From Bog-473 sp036489775 (GTDB lineage: Bacteria; Actinomycetota; Acidimicrobiia; Acidimicrobiales; RAAP-2): 64,000 bases of DNA. Of this stretch, positions 1 to 8,188 are shown in pieces. Below the pieces are notes generated by a model. It was not told the origin of the DNA. It saw nothing but the letters and a program-made list of their open reading frames with translations, and did not search any database. The translations under genes and the position numbers were made by a program. The DNA lies in assembly GCA_036489775.1 (NCBI GenBank), contig DASXFC010000046.1:58618-122617 (forward strand), read 5' to 3'. The number at the start of each line of letters is the position of its first letter. Position 1 is the first letter of the stretch.

Positions 1-14
1 GCAATGGCGGCGGG

Positions 15-1193
15 GTGGAGGTGGCCATCGTCCTGGCCGCCCTCTCGTTGATCATCGCCATCGGGCCGCTGGTTGGACGCCACCCGCAGCGCTACATCGC
101 ATTGGGTATCGGTTTGGCCTTGTTGTACTGGGCCACCGGCGAAGGTTTGGGGGAGATCCTGACCTTCAGCGGGACCGATCCCAGCAATGGCCCTCTGGTC
201 GCGCTCATTGGCCTCTCGGTTTGGCCGCTGGTCCCCCAGTCCGCGACCGCACCAGCGCCGGCCTCCCGCCTGGCCGCCGTCCACCCCGTGACCGCCGCTC
301 TCGGCGCCCTCGCGGTTGTGTTGGTCCCGCTGGGAGTGGGTGTGCTGCCGGCCGCCGCCGATACGACAGCCGCGCTCTCTCCGTCCCCCTTGACCTCGGC
401 CTCAGCCTCATCGGCCTCGGGCATGTCGATGGCCATGCCGGGTCTGTCGAAGAGCCCCAAGGCACAGCACGGCACCGCGGGCAAGCGAGCACCGGCCATG
501 AACATGTCGGCCATGGCGGGTCTCGATGTGACCGATCCGCACTGGAAGTACACCGGTCCACCGCTGCCAGCGGCCGAAGTGACCGAGCTCACGGTGACCA
601 GTGCAAAGACCGACGCCGGCCACAAGATGCAGACGCCGAACTGCGACACGACGCCCACCGCAGACCAGGTGCTGGGGGCCACTCAGTACGTCCAGGCCAC
701 TTCGGCCGCGGTGGCGAAGTACAAGGACCTGAGCACCGCACTGGCCGCCGGGTACGTCCCCATCACCAACCCCAACTATCCGGTCGTCCATTACCTCAAC
801 TACCGCTACATGAACCGCCAGGACATCATGAACCCGACCACGGTCGACTCCCTGGTCTACGCCACGACTCCTTACGGTCCCGTGCTAGTCGCCGCCATGT
901 ACCTGATGCCCGGGTCGGGCAACGGTCCGATGCCCTACGGCTGTCTGGTGCAGTGGCATGAGCACACCAACTTGTGCCGCAGCGATCGGACCGGGCGCAT
1001 TGCCGGGTTCACGCCCTGCGCTCCGGGGACCACCTTCGAGGGCGACACCCCGATGATGACCCACGTCTGGCAGGTACCCGTGGCCGGTGGCCCACTGGCT
1101 ATCGACCCTTCGGATTTGCAGGTGGTGGAGGCGGCGATCATGGCCCAGCAGGAGGGGCTGGCCCCGACGACCAGCGGAACCACTCCATCGTGA
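15..1193 (+). CDS. Membrane-anchored, methionine-rich secreted protein with a C-terminal WHEH/Cys domain
   Basis: Function not recognised. Two hydrophobic segments lie near the N-terminus (about residues 3-20 and 30-70). A Pro/Ala/Ser-rich linker follows, then a Met/Ser/Ala stretch (about 135-170) with repeated Met-x-Met that resembles periplasmic copper-binding segments. The conserved-looking C-terminal domain holds the motif CLVQWHEHTNLC and further Cys and His residues that could bind a metal or form disulfides. The frame is open to the window edge, so the true start may lie upstream; the first internal start is GTG at 15. A GC hairpin follows the stop. Copper handling is inference from composition only. 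Confidence 0.6.
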   Translation: MEVAIVLAALSLIIAIGPLVGRHPQRYIALGIGLALLYWATGEGLGEILTFSGTDPSNGPLVALIGLSVWPLVPQSATAPAPASRLAAVHPVTAALGALAVVLVPLGVGVLPAAADTTAALSPSPLTSASASSASGMSMAMPGLSKSPKAQHGTAGKRAPAMNMSAMAGLDVTDPHWKYTGPPLPAAEVTELTVTSAKTDAGHKMQTPNCDTTPTADQVLGATQYVQATSAAVAKYKDLSTALAAGYVPITNPNYPVVHYLNYRYMNRQDIMNPTTVDSLVYATTPYGPVLVAAMYLMPGSGNGPMPYGCLVQWHEHTNLCRSDRTGRIAGFTPCAPGTTFEGDTPMMTHVWQVPVAGGPLAIDPSDLQVVEAAIMAQQEGLAPTTSGTTPS

Positions 1194-1232
1194 GCCGTCG
1201 GCCGGACTGATTCCCTCCGGCAGGGTTGGCGC

Positions 1233-1247
1233 GGCCCCGTCGGGGCC
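1233..1247 (+). terminator. GC hairpin after the secreted-protein gene
   Basis: GGCCCC and GGGGCC arms flank a 3-nt loop (the central g and c can also pair), followed by ttcc. There is no long T-run. It lies between the stop at 1193 and the VirB4-like start, and it argues against the alternative TTG start at 1226. Confidence 0.5.
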
Positions 1248-1321
1248 TTCCGGTCAGTCGCTATGGGCCCAAGAGTGAGATCGGCGTCCATCCCACGACC
1301 CAGCCGAGACCGTTCCCTTGC

Positions 1322-2608
1322 ATGGACCGGGCCCCACGAGTGCCGGCACACCAGGTCACCACGCGCAACCTCGGCGCGGCCTACCCGTTCATTGCCGAGG
1401 CCGGGCTGGGTCACCGAGGCACCGTCATCGGCGATGACCTACTCGGTGGTTCGTTCGTCTTCGATCCTTTCGCGCTCTACGCGCACGGTGTGGTTTCGAA
1501 CCCCAACATGGTCGTCTTCGGCCAGATCGGCCGGGGCAAGAGCGCGTTCGTCAAGACGTTCCTGTGGCGCCAGGCCGTGTTGGGCCGCCGGGCCTGGGTG
1601 GTGGATCCCAAAGGGGAGTACGGCGACCTGGCCGAGGCCTGGGGCGTGCGACCGGTCACCCTCCGGCCTGGTGGGTCCATCCGGCTGAACCCACTCGATC
1701 CGGGTCCCGAAGGCCGGGCTGACAGCGTCGCCGCGGGCGACGGGAGCACCGACCGGCGCCGGATGGAGTTGTTGGCCTCTCTATCCAGTGCCTGTCTGGG
1801 GCGATCGCTCCAACCACGCGAGCGCGCCGCGCTGACCGCCGCGCTACAAGCCGTGACGAGTACCCGCCGCGAACCGACCGTGCCGATGGTGGTGGAGGCG
1901 CTGCTGGCGCCGACGGACGCGTCGGCTCGGGCCTTGCGCACCGCACGGGGCGTCCTGCTCGAAGACGGGCGCGACGTCGCCCTCGAGCTGCGGCGCCTGG
2001 TCCATGGTGACCTTCATGGCATGTTCGACGGGCCGACCACACCGGGCCTCGACCTGGGGGCCTCGCTGGTGGTGCTCGATCTCTCGGCCCTGTACACCTC
2101 GTCCGCGCTGGGTGTTCTCATGGCCTGCGCCACGGCCTGGCTGCAGTCGGCCTTGGCCCGGACCAATGCCGGCCAGCCGCGGTCCCAGGTCTTCTTGGTG
2201 GTCGACGAAGCCTGGGCCATCCTCTCCAATCTCGGGGTGGCCCGATGGCTGCAATCGTCCTGGAAGCTCTCGCGCGCCTTCGGGGTGTCCAACATCGCGG
2301 TCCTGCACCGGGTGTCCGATCTGCGTTCGGTCGGTGCCTCCGATTCCGAACAGGTGGCGCTGGCCCAGGGCTTGCTGGCTGACTCCGAGACCCGGGTGGT
2401 CTACGCCCAATCGCCCGGTGAGCTGGCTGCGGCAGCCGAATTGCTCTCCCTGTCGTCGACCGAAGCCGAGCTGTTGCCGCAACTGCGCCGGGGGGTGGCC
2501 TTGTGGAAGGTGGGCCAACGCTCCTTCCTGGTGCGCCACCGTCTCAGTGCCACCGAGCGCGCCATGGTGGACACCGACCGGGCCATGGTGGGGACGCCGG
2601 ATGCATGA
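1322..2608 (+). CDS. VirB4/TraC-family conjugation-type ATPase
   Basis: P-loop ATPase of the VirB4/TraC/TraG group that energises type IV secretion or conjugation machinery at the membrane. Walker A GQIGRGKS is at residues 67-74, followed by the typical DPKGEY segment and a Walker B FLVVDEAW near residue 290. At 428 aa it is short compared with full VirB4 proteins of about 800 aa and corresponds mainly to the ATPase domain. The ATG at 1322 is preferred over an in-frame TTG at 1226 because the TTG sits just upstream of a terminator-like hairpin; no good ribosome site is visible for either. Its 3' end overlaps the VirD4-like gene by 8 bases, so the two are probably translated together. The rest of the secretion apparatus, if present, would lie upstream of the window. 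Confidence 0.8.
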   Translation: MDRAPRVPAHQVTTRNLGAAYPFIAEAGLGHRGTVIGDDLLGGSFVFDPFALYAHGVVSNPNMVVFGQIGRGKSAFVKTFLWRQAVLGRRAWVVDPKGEYGDLAEAWGVRPVTLRPGGSIRLNPLDPGPEGRADSVAAGDGSTDRRRMELLASLSSACLGRSLQPRERAALTAALQAVTSTRREPTVPMVVEALLAPTDASARALRTARGVLLEDGRDVALELRRLVHGDLHGMFDGPTTPGLDLGASLVVLDLSALYTSSALGVLMACATAWLQSALARTNAGQPRSQVFLVVDEAWAILSNLGVARWLQSSWKLSRAFGVSNIAVLHRVSDLRSVGASDSEQVALAQGLLADSETRVVYAQSPGELAAAAELLSLSSTEAELLPQLRRGVALWKVGQRSFLVRHRLSATERAMVDTDRAMVGTPDA

Positions 2609-4118
2609 CGGCCTGGTCGACCACGTACTCCCCCTGGCCCTCGGTGGTCTGCTGGTCGCCGCCATCTCCTGGCGCGGCAGCGGGCGGCTGCGGCTCAACG
2701 GCCCGGCCCGGCGCGGTGTGCGCTGGGCCCGCGTCCAGGATCTGCGCCGGCTGCTGGTGCGGCCTGGTCCACTGCCGGCCGGTCGCCTGGTGCTGGGCCA
2801 GCCCTGCGGTCCCACCGCCGGCCGCCACGTCCTGGCCACCGAAGACGCGCAGTCCGTGGTGGTGGTCGGGCCGACGCAGAGCGGGAAGACCAGCTGTTTA
2901 GCTCTGCCTGCGCTGATCGGGTGGGACGGGCCGGCGGTGGCGGCCAGCGTCAAGAGCGATCTCCTACGCCACTCCATGGCCGAGCGCTCGCAGCGCGGCC
3001 AGGTCTGGTGCATCGACCCCACCTCGGCTACCGGCCTGCCGGCCAGCCAGTGGTCGCCGCTGAGCGACTGCACCGAGTGGACCCGCGCCTGCCGCATGGC
3101 AATCGATCTCGCCGATGCCGCCAAGGTGGAGGCCACCACGGCGGACGGTGAGTTCTGGTACGCCACCGCGGCCAAATTGTTGGCCCCGCTTTTCTTCGCG
3201 GCGGCCCGGGACGGGCGCAATATGGCCGACGTGGTGCGCTGGGTCGACACCCAGGAGGTCGGCGAGGTGGCCGACGCCTTGGAGCAGGTGGGCCAGACCG
3301 AGGCACTCGATGCGGCCCGGGCCACCTGGTGCCGAGACGAGCGCACGCGCAGCTCGGTGTACACGACAGCCGAGACGGTGCTGGCCCCCTTTGCCACCTC
3401 GCCCGGTACCGGCGACTTCTTCGAACCCGCCCAGTTGCTGCGCGGTCGCCACACTCTCTACATCTGCGCGCCGGCCCACGACCAGCGCCGGCTCCGCGGC
3501 TACTTCAGCGCGCTGGTGCAACAGGTGCTGGGCCACGCCTTCGCCACCGCCACCCGAGCGGGTCGCGCCCTCGATCCGCCGCTGCTGGTCGTCCTGGACG
3601 AAGCGGCGCACATCGCACCGTTGGCCGAACTCGACGGGTTGGCCGCCACCTGCGCGTCGCACGGCATCCAGCTGGTCACCATCTGGCAGGACCTGGCTCA
3701 GGTACGTGCCCGCTACGGGGCGCGGGCACCGACCGTGCTCAACAACCATCGGGCCAAGCTGTTCCTGCCCGGCATCGCCGACCCCGACACGCTCGAGTAC
3801 GCCAGCGCGCTCATCGGTGAGACCGACATGACTCAGGCCTCGGTGACCCGGGACGGTCGCGGCACGCACTCGACCACGTCGACCTCCACCCCGCGGCGGC
3901 TGCTCACCCCGGCCGAGCTGCGCTGCCTGCCCCGGGGTCAGGCCGTGCTGGTCTACGGCACCCTGCCCCCCGCCCGGCTGCGCCTGCGGCCCTACTGGGC
4001 CGGTCGCAACCGTTCCGCGTCCGGGTCGGGCCCGCTCAGGGCACCAGCCCGTGGCGGTGGGCGTAGGTGGTGGCCTGGGCCCGGTCCCGGCTCTGGGTCT
4101 TCTGGAAGATCCGGTTGA
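2601..4118 (+). CDS. VirD4/TraG-family coupling-protein ATPase
   Basis: Likely type IV coupling protein that would recruit DNA or protein substrates to a secretion channel. One N-terminal membrane segment (about residues 7-23) is followed by Walker A GPTQSGKTS (90-98), the GQVWCIDPTS region and Walker B LLVVLDEAAHIAP near residue 333. This order is typical of actinobacterial TraG/VirD4 proteins. The ATG at 2601 overlaps the end of the VirB4-like gene. The low-complexity Gly/Pro/Arg C-terminus runs 83 bp into the convergent response-regulator gene, an unusually long tail-to-tail overlap. Together with the preceding gene this is a minimal VirB4-VirD4 pair. No relaxase or pilin is visible in the window. 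Confidence 0.8.
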   Translation: MHDGLVDHVLPLALGGLLVAAISWRGSGRLRLNGPARRGVRWARVQDLRRLLVRPGPLPAGRLVLGQPCGPTAGRHVLATEDAQSVVVVGPTQSGKTSCLALPALIGWDGPAVAASVKSDLLRHSMAERSQRGQVWCIDPTSATGLPASQWSPLSDCTEWTRACRMAIDLADAAKVEATTADGEFWYATAAKLLAPLFFAAARDGRNMADVVRWVDTQEVGEVADALEQVGQTEALDAARATWCRDERTRSSVYTTAETVLAPFATSPGTGDFFEPAQLLRGRHTLYICAPAHDQRRLRGYFSALVQQVLGHAFATATRAGRALDPPLLVVLDEAAHIAPLAELDGLAATCASHGIQLVTIWQDLAQVRARYGARAPTVLNNHRAKLFLPGIADPDTLEYASALIGETDMTQASVTRDGRGTHSTTSTSTPRRLLTPAELRCLPRGQAVLVYGTLPPARLRLRPYWAGRNRSASGSGPLRAPARGGGRRWWPGPGPGSGSSGRSG

Positions 4119-4671
4119 TGTGGGTCTTGACGGTGGCGCCCGACACGTAGAGCTGGTCGGCGATCTCGCTGTTGGAGAGGCCTTCGGCGATGAGGATGAG
4201 GATCTGCCCCTCACGCTCGGTCAGTCCGTCGGGCAGCTCGGCCGCTGTCGGCTTGCGGGGCCGGGCCGACTGTATGAGCCGGGCTTGCACCGCGTGGTCG
4301 AGCACGCCCTGGCCGGCATGGGCCGCCTCGAGGGCGCGGCGGATGTCGTCCCGGCTGGCGTCCTTGGTCAGGTAGCCGATGGCGCCGGCGGACAGCGCGG
4401 CCAACACGGACTCGTCGTCGGCGTAGGTGGTGAGGACGACCACCTGGGTCTGGGGATGGTTGGCCCGGATGGCCCTGGTCGCCGCCGCCCCGTCGAGCTC
4501 GGGCATGCGCAGGTCCATCAACACGGCGTCGGGATGGTGTTGCTCAACCAGGCTGATTGCTTCGGCCCCGTTGGCGGCCAATCCCACCACTTCCATGCCC
4601 TCGATGCTCTCGACGATGGTGGCCAGCCCTTCGCGGATGATGCGCTGGTCGTCGGCGATGACGATCCTCAT
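4036..4671 (-). CDS. NarL/FixJ-family response regulator
   Basis: Cytoplasmic two-component DNA-binding regulator. The receiver domain (residues 1-120) has the acidic pair D7/D8, phospho-acceptor D53 in LMDLRMPELDG, T81 and K103. A LuxR-type helix-turn-helix follows at about 148-205 (LTEREGQILILIAEGLSNSE, then the TVKTHINRIF recognition helix). 211 aa is the normal family length. The start overlaps the histidine-kinase stop by 4 bp (ATGA), so the pair is translationally coupled. Targets cannot be read from the sequence. Confidence 0.93.
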   Translation of the reverse strand: MRIVIADDQRIIREGLATIVESIEGMEVVGLAANGAEAISLVEQHHPDAVLMDLRMPELDGAAATRAIRANHPQTQVVVLTTYADDESVLAALSAGAIGYLTKDASRDDIRRALEAAHAGQGVLDHAVQARLIQSARPRKPTAAELPDGLTEREGQILILIAEGLSNSEIADQLYVSGATVKTHINRIFQKTQSRDRAQATTYAHRHGLVP

Positions 4672-5759
4672 GTCGTGAGGCGGGCCCGGACCAACCAGCC
4701 ATCGTCAACCGGGCCGGCTTCGAGGGTGCCGCCGAGCAGCAGCACCCGCTCGCGCATGCCTTGGAGCCCGTAGCCACCACCCTGGGCGGCCAGCGGTCCG
4801 GGCGGGCTGTTGGCGGCGCTGTTGTGCACCGAGAGGTCGACCGCGCCCGGCTCAAAGCGCAACGTGATGGCGACCGCGCTGCCCGGGGCATGCTTGGCCG
4901 CGTTGGTCAGCGCCTCCTGGGCGATGCGGAACAGGGCCAGCGACGCGGGCGTGGTCAGCGGCCGCTCCCGCCCCTCGATCTCGAGCTCACTCTCACCGCC
5001 GGCGCACAACTCCTTCAACTGCTGGGTCAGCGGTGGCGCGTCATCGCGCAACGCGGACACGGCGCGGCGGGCCTCGGCCAGGCCCTGGACCACCAGGCCC
5101 CGAGTGGCCTGGAGACGGCGGCGCAACGTCTCGGGCTCTTCCCGGCCGATCATGGCGTCGAGGGCTTCGATCTGGACCGACACCGCGCCGAGCGTATGGG
5201 CCAGCACGTCATGGATCTCCCGGGCCAGGCGGTTGCGCTCACCCAGTAGTTCGGCCTGCTCGTGTTCGAGTTGGGTGCGTTCGCGTTCGAGGTCGAGCTG
5301 GGCCTGCTGCTCGGCCTGGAGTTGGGCCTGGTTGCGGGCCACCCCGATGAGGGCCCCGCCCAGGGCGGCCCCGGCCATCACCGGCGTCAAGATGAGGTCG
5401 CGCCCGAGGAGGCCGCCGCTGATCAGGCAGGCCACCGGCGCCACCGAGGCGATGAGCAGGCCCTGCAGCAAACCGAAGGCCATCACGGCGCCGACGCCGA
5501 CAACGGCCCCGACGGCAATGGCGGCCGGGGCGATCGGGATCAGGGCACCTCCGGCCGCGGCCAGGACGATCAGCGAGATCAGGGTGACCAGGTCATCGCG
5601 GTGGTCGCGGCTGCGCAGCCAGGTGACCCAGGCGCCGACCATGGCCACCAGCAACACGATGCTGACGAGGCGATTGTTCGAATGTCCGCCCAGCTTGGTC
5701 TCGGGGACGACGCTGATCACGATGACCACCAGCACCACCATCCGCAACATGACCCGCAT
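4668..5759 (-). CDS. Membrane sensor histidine kinase (NarX/LiaS-type, HisKA_3)
   Basis: Partner of the adjoining response regulator. Residues 1-140 carry about four to five membrane segments, followed by a Gln/Glu/Arg-rich helical linker (143-178). A HisKA_3 dimerisation domain has the phospho-His H183 in LAREIHDVLAHTLGAVSVQ. The C-terminal ATPase domain has an N-box (IAQEALTNAAKHA) and a glycine box (GGGYGLQGMRERV). The ATG at 5759 gives a 363-aa protein beginning with a hydrophobic segment; longer upstream reading is low-complexity and crosses a hairpin, so I rejected it. No recognisable extracytoplasmic ligand domain is present, so the signal may be membrane-derived. Confidence 0.88.
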   Translation of the reverse strand: MRVMLRMVVLVVIVISVVPETKLGGHSNNRLVSIVLLVAMVGAWVTWLRSRDHRDDLVTLISLIVLAAAGGALIPIAPAAIAVGAVVGVGAVMAFGLLQGLLIASVAPVACLISGGLLGRDLILTPVMAGAALGGALIGVARNQAQLQAEQQAQLDLERERTQLEHEQAELLGERNRLAREIHDVLAHTLGAVSVQIEALDAMIGREEPETLRRRLQATRGLVVQGLAEARRAVSALRDDAPPLTQQLKELCAGGESELEIEGRERPLTTPASLALFRIAQEALTNAAKHAPGSAVAITLRFEPGAVDLSVHNSAANSPPGPLAAQGGGYGLQGMRERVLLLGGTLEAGPVDDGWLVRARLTT

Positions 5760-5777
5760 GGACGGTTGCGCCAACGT

Positions 5778-5801
5778 GGCCCGCCCCGAACGGGGCGGGC
5801 C
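5778..5801 (-). terminator. 11-bp GC hairpin downstream of the membrane-protein gene
   Basis: Arms GGCCCGCCCCG and CGGGGCGGGCC are perfect complements separated by AA. It lies between the minus-strand membrane protein (ends 5830) and the histidine-kinase start (5759). No T-run follows on the minus strand, so termination strength is uncertain. Confidence 0.5.
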
Positions 5802-5829
5802 TTGAGGCAGATCCGAGCCGGGCGCGGCG

Positions 5830-6411
5830 TTAGGCAGCGTGGTCACCGAGGCCCATGATGCCTGAGCCCGAGGTGGCCCGGCCGGACGTGGGGGCCAACC
5901 CGAGTTCGGAGGCCGTCTGGTGCTTGTGCACCTGGTAGGCCCGCCAGGCGATGGTGCCGTTGCGGCCCAGCACCTCGCAGATGGCCATGAGGACCAGGCC
6001 GGTGGTCCAGGCGGCGGCCGTGGTGATGTCGTGGTGGACGCTGAAGCGCTCGATGGAGGCGCCGCCGCCGTGGGTGGAGTAGATCTCGAAGGCCAGGCGG
6101 GAGCCGGTGCCGATGATCCACAGCGTGGCTGCGGCGAACCCGGCCCTGACGTAGGCCAGGCCGTTGTCGATCGGCGCCACCTTGGTGAACAGGCCGCACA
6201 GGGTGCCCAGCGCCACGCCGACCAGGGGGCCACCCAGGCTCAGCCAGAGGTCGTTGCCGGCGGTGGGGAAGGCGTTGAGGTACTCGTGGCCGAAGTACAG
6301 GACCAGGCCCAGAGGCCAGATCAGACTGAAAGGGGTGATCTTGCGCCCGTGGATCTGGCGGAGGACGAGAAGGACCAGGAGGCCGTTGGTGAGGTAATCG
6401 GTAATGGACAT
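5830..6411 (-). CDS. Five-segment integral membrane protein, function unknown
   Basis: Not recognised with confidence. The 193-aa protein has about five hydrophobic segments with a short charged loop (RQIHGRKIT) after the first. That arrangement resembles small DUF1453/CcdC-like membrane proteins, but I would not assign it on this alone. The ATG at 6411 (MSITDYLTNG) starts directly before the first membrane segment; 13 further in-frame upstream codons look like leader. The C-terminus is cytoplasmic-looking and Gly/Ser-rich. It lies 87 bp downstream of the five-gene operon on the same strand and may be a distal member or separate. Confidence 0.6.
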   Translation of the reverse strand: MSITDYLTNGLLVLLVLRQIHGRKITPFSLIWPLGLVLYFGHEYLNAFPTAGNDLWLSLGGPLVGVALGTLCGLFTKVAPIDNGLAYVRAGFAAATLWIIGTGSRLAFEIYSTHGGGASIERFSVHHDITTAAAWTTGLVLMAICEVLGRNGTIAWRAYQVHKHQTASELGLAPTSGRATSGSGIMGLGDHAA

Positions 6412-6498
6412 GACCCCAGTGTGGGGAAATGGGCTCGACGTCTCGTCCACCCACGGGTTGAGTGCCGGGTGGATTGGGGAGCCGGGCCTGCTCCTGGC

Positions 6499-7284
6499 TC
6501 AACCGGCACGCCGGGCCGGGATCCAGTCGTTGAAGCCGGGGTGGTACTCCTCGGTGTGGTCGATCGTGCCGGCGACGGCGTAGTGGTACACCATGGCCGC
6601 CCGCATGCCGGCTGATTCATTGTCGGTCGAGCGGTGCATGAGGTGGCTGTCGAAGACCAAGAGGTCGCCCGGCGCCATCAGCACAGCCTCGTCGGCTGCC
6701 ATGTCGTGGTCGACGATCTCGTAGTACCCCTGGTTGGCCCCGGGACGGCGATCGGCGATGTGGGTGTGCACCGCCTCGGTGTGCGAACCGGGCAGCACGT
6801 GCAGGCAACCGTTCTCCAAGGTGGCCTCGGTGCAGGCCAGCCACACCCCCACAATCGGCCGGGCCGGCTCGAAGGGGAAGTAGTAGGAGTCCTGGTGCCA
6901 GGGTTGGCCCCAGGCGCCGGGCATCTTGAAGATGAACTGCGACAGGAACACATCGAGGTCGGGCGCGATGAGATCGGCCACCAGGTCGACCACCGGAGCC
7001 GACAGGGCGAAGTCGGCGAACACGCTGTCACGGTGCAGCTTGAAGATCTTCGACACCGCCTCCTCGGCGTTGGTCACCTGCTTGTTGGCGTTGTTGTTCT
7101 CGGGCGTGATGAAGACCCGGGCCGCCTTGGCTTTGGCCCGGTCCCGGGCCAGTTCCACCACCCGGGCGATCATGGCGTCGCAGACTTCGATCGGCGCGAA
7201 GCCCGCGATACGGAAGAAGCCGCGCTCATCCCAGGAGCGGCGCTGCTCGGCGGTCACCACTGGCACCGTGTCCGAGACGGTCAT
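6499..7284 (-). CDS. Phytanoyl-CoA dioxygenase (PhyH) family protein, copy 1
   Basis: Fe(II)/2-oxoglutarate-dependent oxygenase of the double-stranded beta-helix fold; family members hydroxylate acyl-CoAs or small metabolites. The facial triad is visible as H130 and D132 in WHQDSYYF and H217 in SHLMHRS, and R228 is placed to bind 2-oxoglutarate. 261 aa is a normal length. The ATG at 7284 overlaps the stop of the upstream PhyH paralogue by 4 bp (ATGA), which fixes the start and implies coupling. It is the last gene of the operon starting at 12035. The substrate cannot be inferred; the two paralogues are divergent, so they probably act on different substrates or at successive steps. Confidence 0.85.
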   Translation of the reverse strand: MTVSDTVPVVTAEQRRSWDERGFFRIAGFAPIEVCDAMIARVVELARDRAKAKAARVFITPENNNANKQVTNAEEAVSKIFKLHRDSVFADFALSAPVVDLVADLIAPDLDVFLSQFIFKMPGAWGQPWHQDSYYFPFEPARPIVGVWLACTEATLENGCLHVLPGSHTEAVHTHIADRRPGANQGYYEIVDHDMAADEAVLMAPGDLLVFDSHLMHRSTDNESAGMRAAMVYHYAVAGTIDHTEEYHPGFNDWIPARRAG

Positions 7285-8147
7285 GGCTCGGTCCTCACCG
7301 CATGCATCGGGAGGGCGGGCGGCTCGGGCAGGTCGCCGGCCGGGCGGGGCCAGGCGATGGGAGTGACCTCGGACTCGATCAGCGCCCCCACCCCGATCCC
7401 GGCCCGGTCCACGCTGGGATGGTGGAAGGACGAGCCCCGGGTGCAGCCGTCGGCGAAGTAGATGGCCGTGTGTACCCGCCGCACCGAGTCGGTCCGATTG
7501 GCTGCGGCCAGATGGAAGGTCAGGCCGTGGTGGAAGGCGACCGAGCCCGCCGGGACCTCGAGGGTCACCGGCTCGATGGCGCGCAGCTCGTCGCGCCCGA
7601 GGGTGTCCTCGGGCGGGCCGGTGAAGATGTTGACGAAGGTGCGTAGGCCGACGCGGTGCGAGCCGGGCAGGTAGGCCATGGCGCCGTTGGCCACGGTGGA
7701 GCCGTCGAAGGGGATCCAGGCTGTGATGGTGTCCGCTTCGGCGATGGGCCAGTAAGGCTGATCTTGGTGGGGGTCGGTGTCGCGGCCGCCGGCCTCCTTG
7801 TAGAGGGCCTGATCGTGCCAGATGCGGACAGCGTCGACGCCGAGCAGCGCGGCGGCCGTCGCGGCGATGGCCGGGTGGAAGGTGAGGGGTCGCACCCCGG
7901 GGCAGTCCTCCCACAGGTTCTGGCATTGGATGAAGGACTGCTCATAGCGCGACTTGTCGGCCAGGGCCCGGGTGTCGTGCGCGCTGCGCATGGTCACGGC
8001 AGCGTCGACGGCGGCACCGTACTGCTCGAGCTCGTCGGGACCCAACAGGTCCGGGACCAGCACGAAGCCGTCGCGCCGGAAGCGGGTGATCAGCTCCTCA
8101 TCACATGTTGACCTGGTGTTCGCCGGCACCGTCCCTCCCGCTGGCAT
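7281..8147 (-). CDS. Phytanoyl-CoA dioxygenase (PhyH) family protein, copy 2
   Basis: Second Fe(II)/2-oxoglutarate oxygenase of the same operon. Metal ligands are H127 and D129 (PHQDQPYW) and H212 (HHGLTFHLAAANRT), with Arg at 223/224 for 2-oxoglutarate. The segment ITAWIPFDGSTVANGAMAYL followed by PGSH is typical of the family. The start is ATG 8147; a GTG 18 bp further in (VPANTRS) is an alternative. Longer upstream reading is Arg/His-rich shadow of the CoA-transferase gene and was rejected. It follows the CoA-transferase gene by 41 bp and overlaps copy 1 by 4 bp. Confidence 0.85.
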   Translation of the reverse strand: MPAGGTVPANTRSTCDEELITRFRRDGFVLVPDLLGPDELEQYGAAVDAAVTMRSAHDTRALADKSRYEQSFIQCQNLWEDCPGVRPLTFHPAIAATAAALLGVDAVRIWHDQALYKEAGGRDTDPHQDQPYWPIAEADTITAWIPFDGSTVANGAMAYLPGSHRVGLRTFVNIFTGPPEDTLGRDELRAIEPVTLEVPAGSVAFHHGLTFHLAAANRTDSVRRVHTAIYFADGCTRGSSFHHPSVDRAGIGVGALIESEVTPIAWPRPAGDLPEPPALPMHAVRTEP

Positions 8148-8188
8148 CGTACCTGGGGCTGGGTGCGGGCTCCGGGGGGACGCCGCGG

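Noticed and set aside
1226..1321. TTG start for the VirB4-like gene
   Set aside because: The extra 32 codons read through a GC hairpin and resemble nothing in the family; the ATG at 1322 is more economical.
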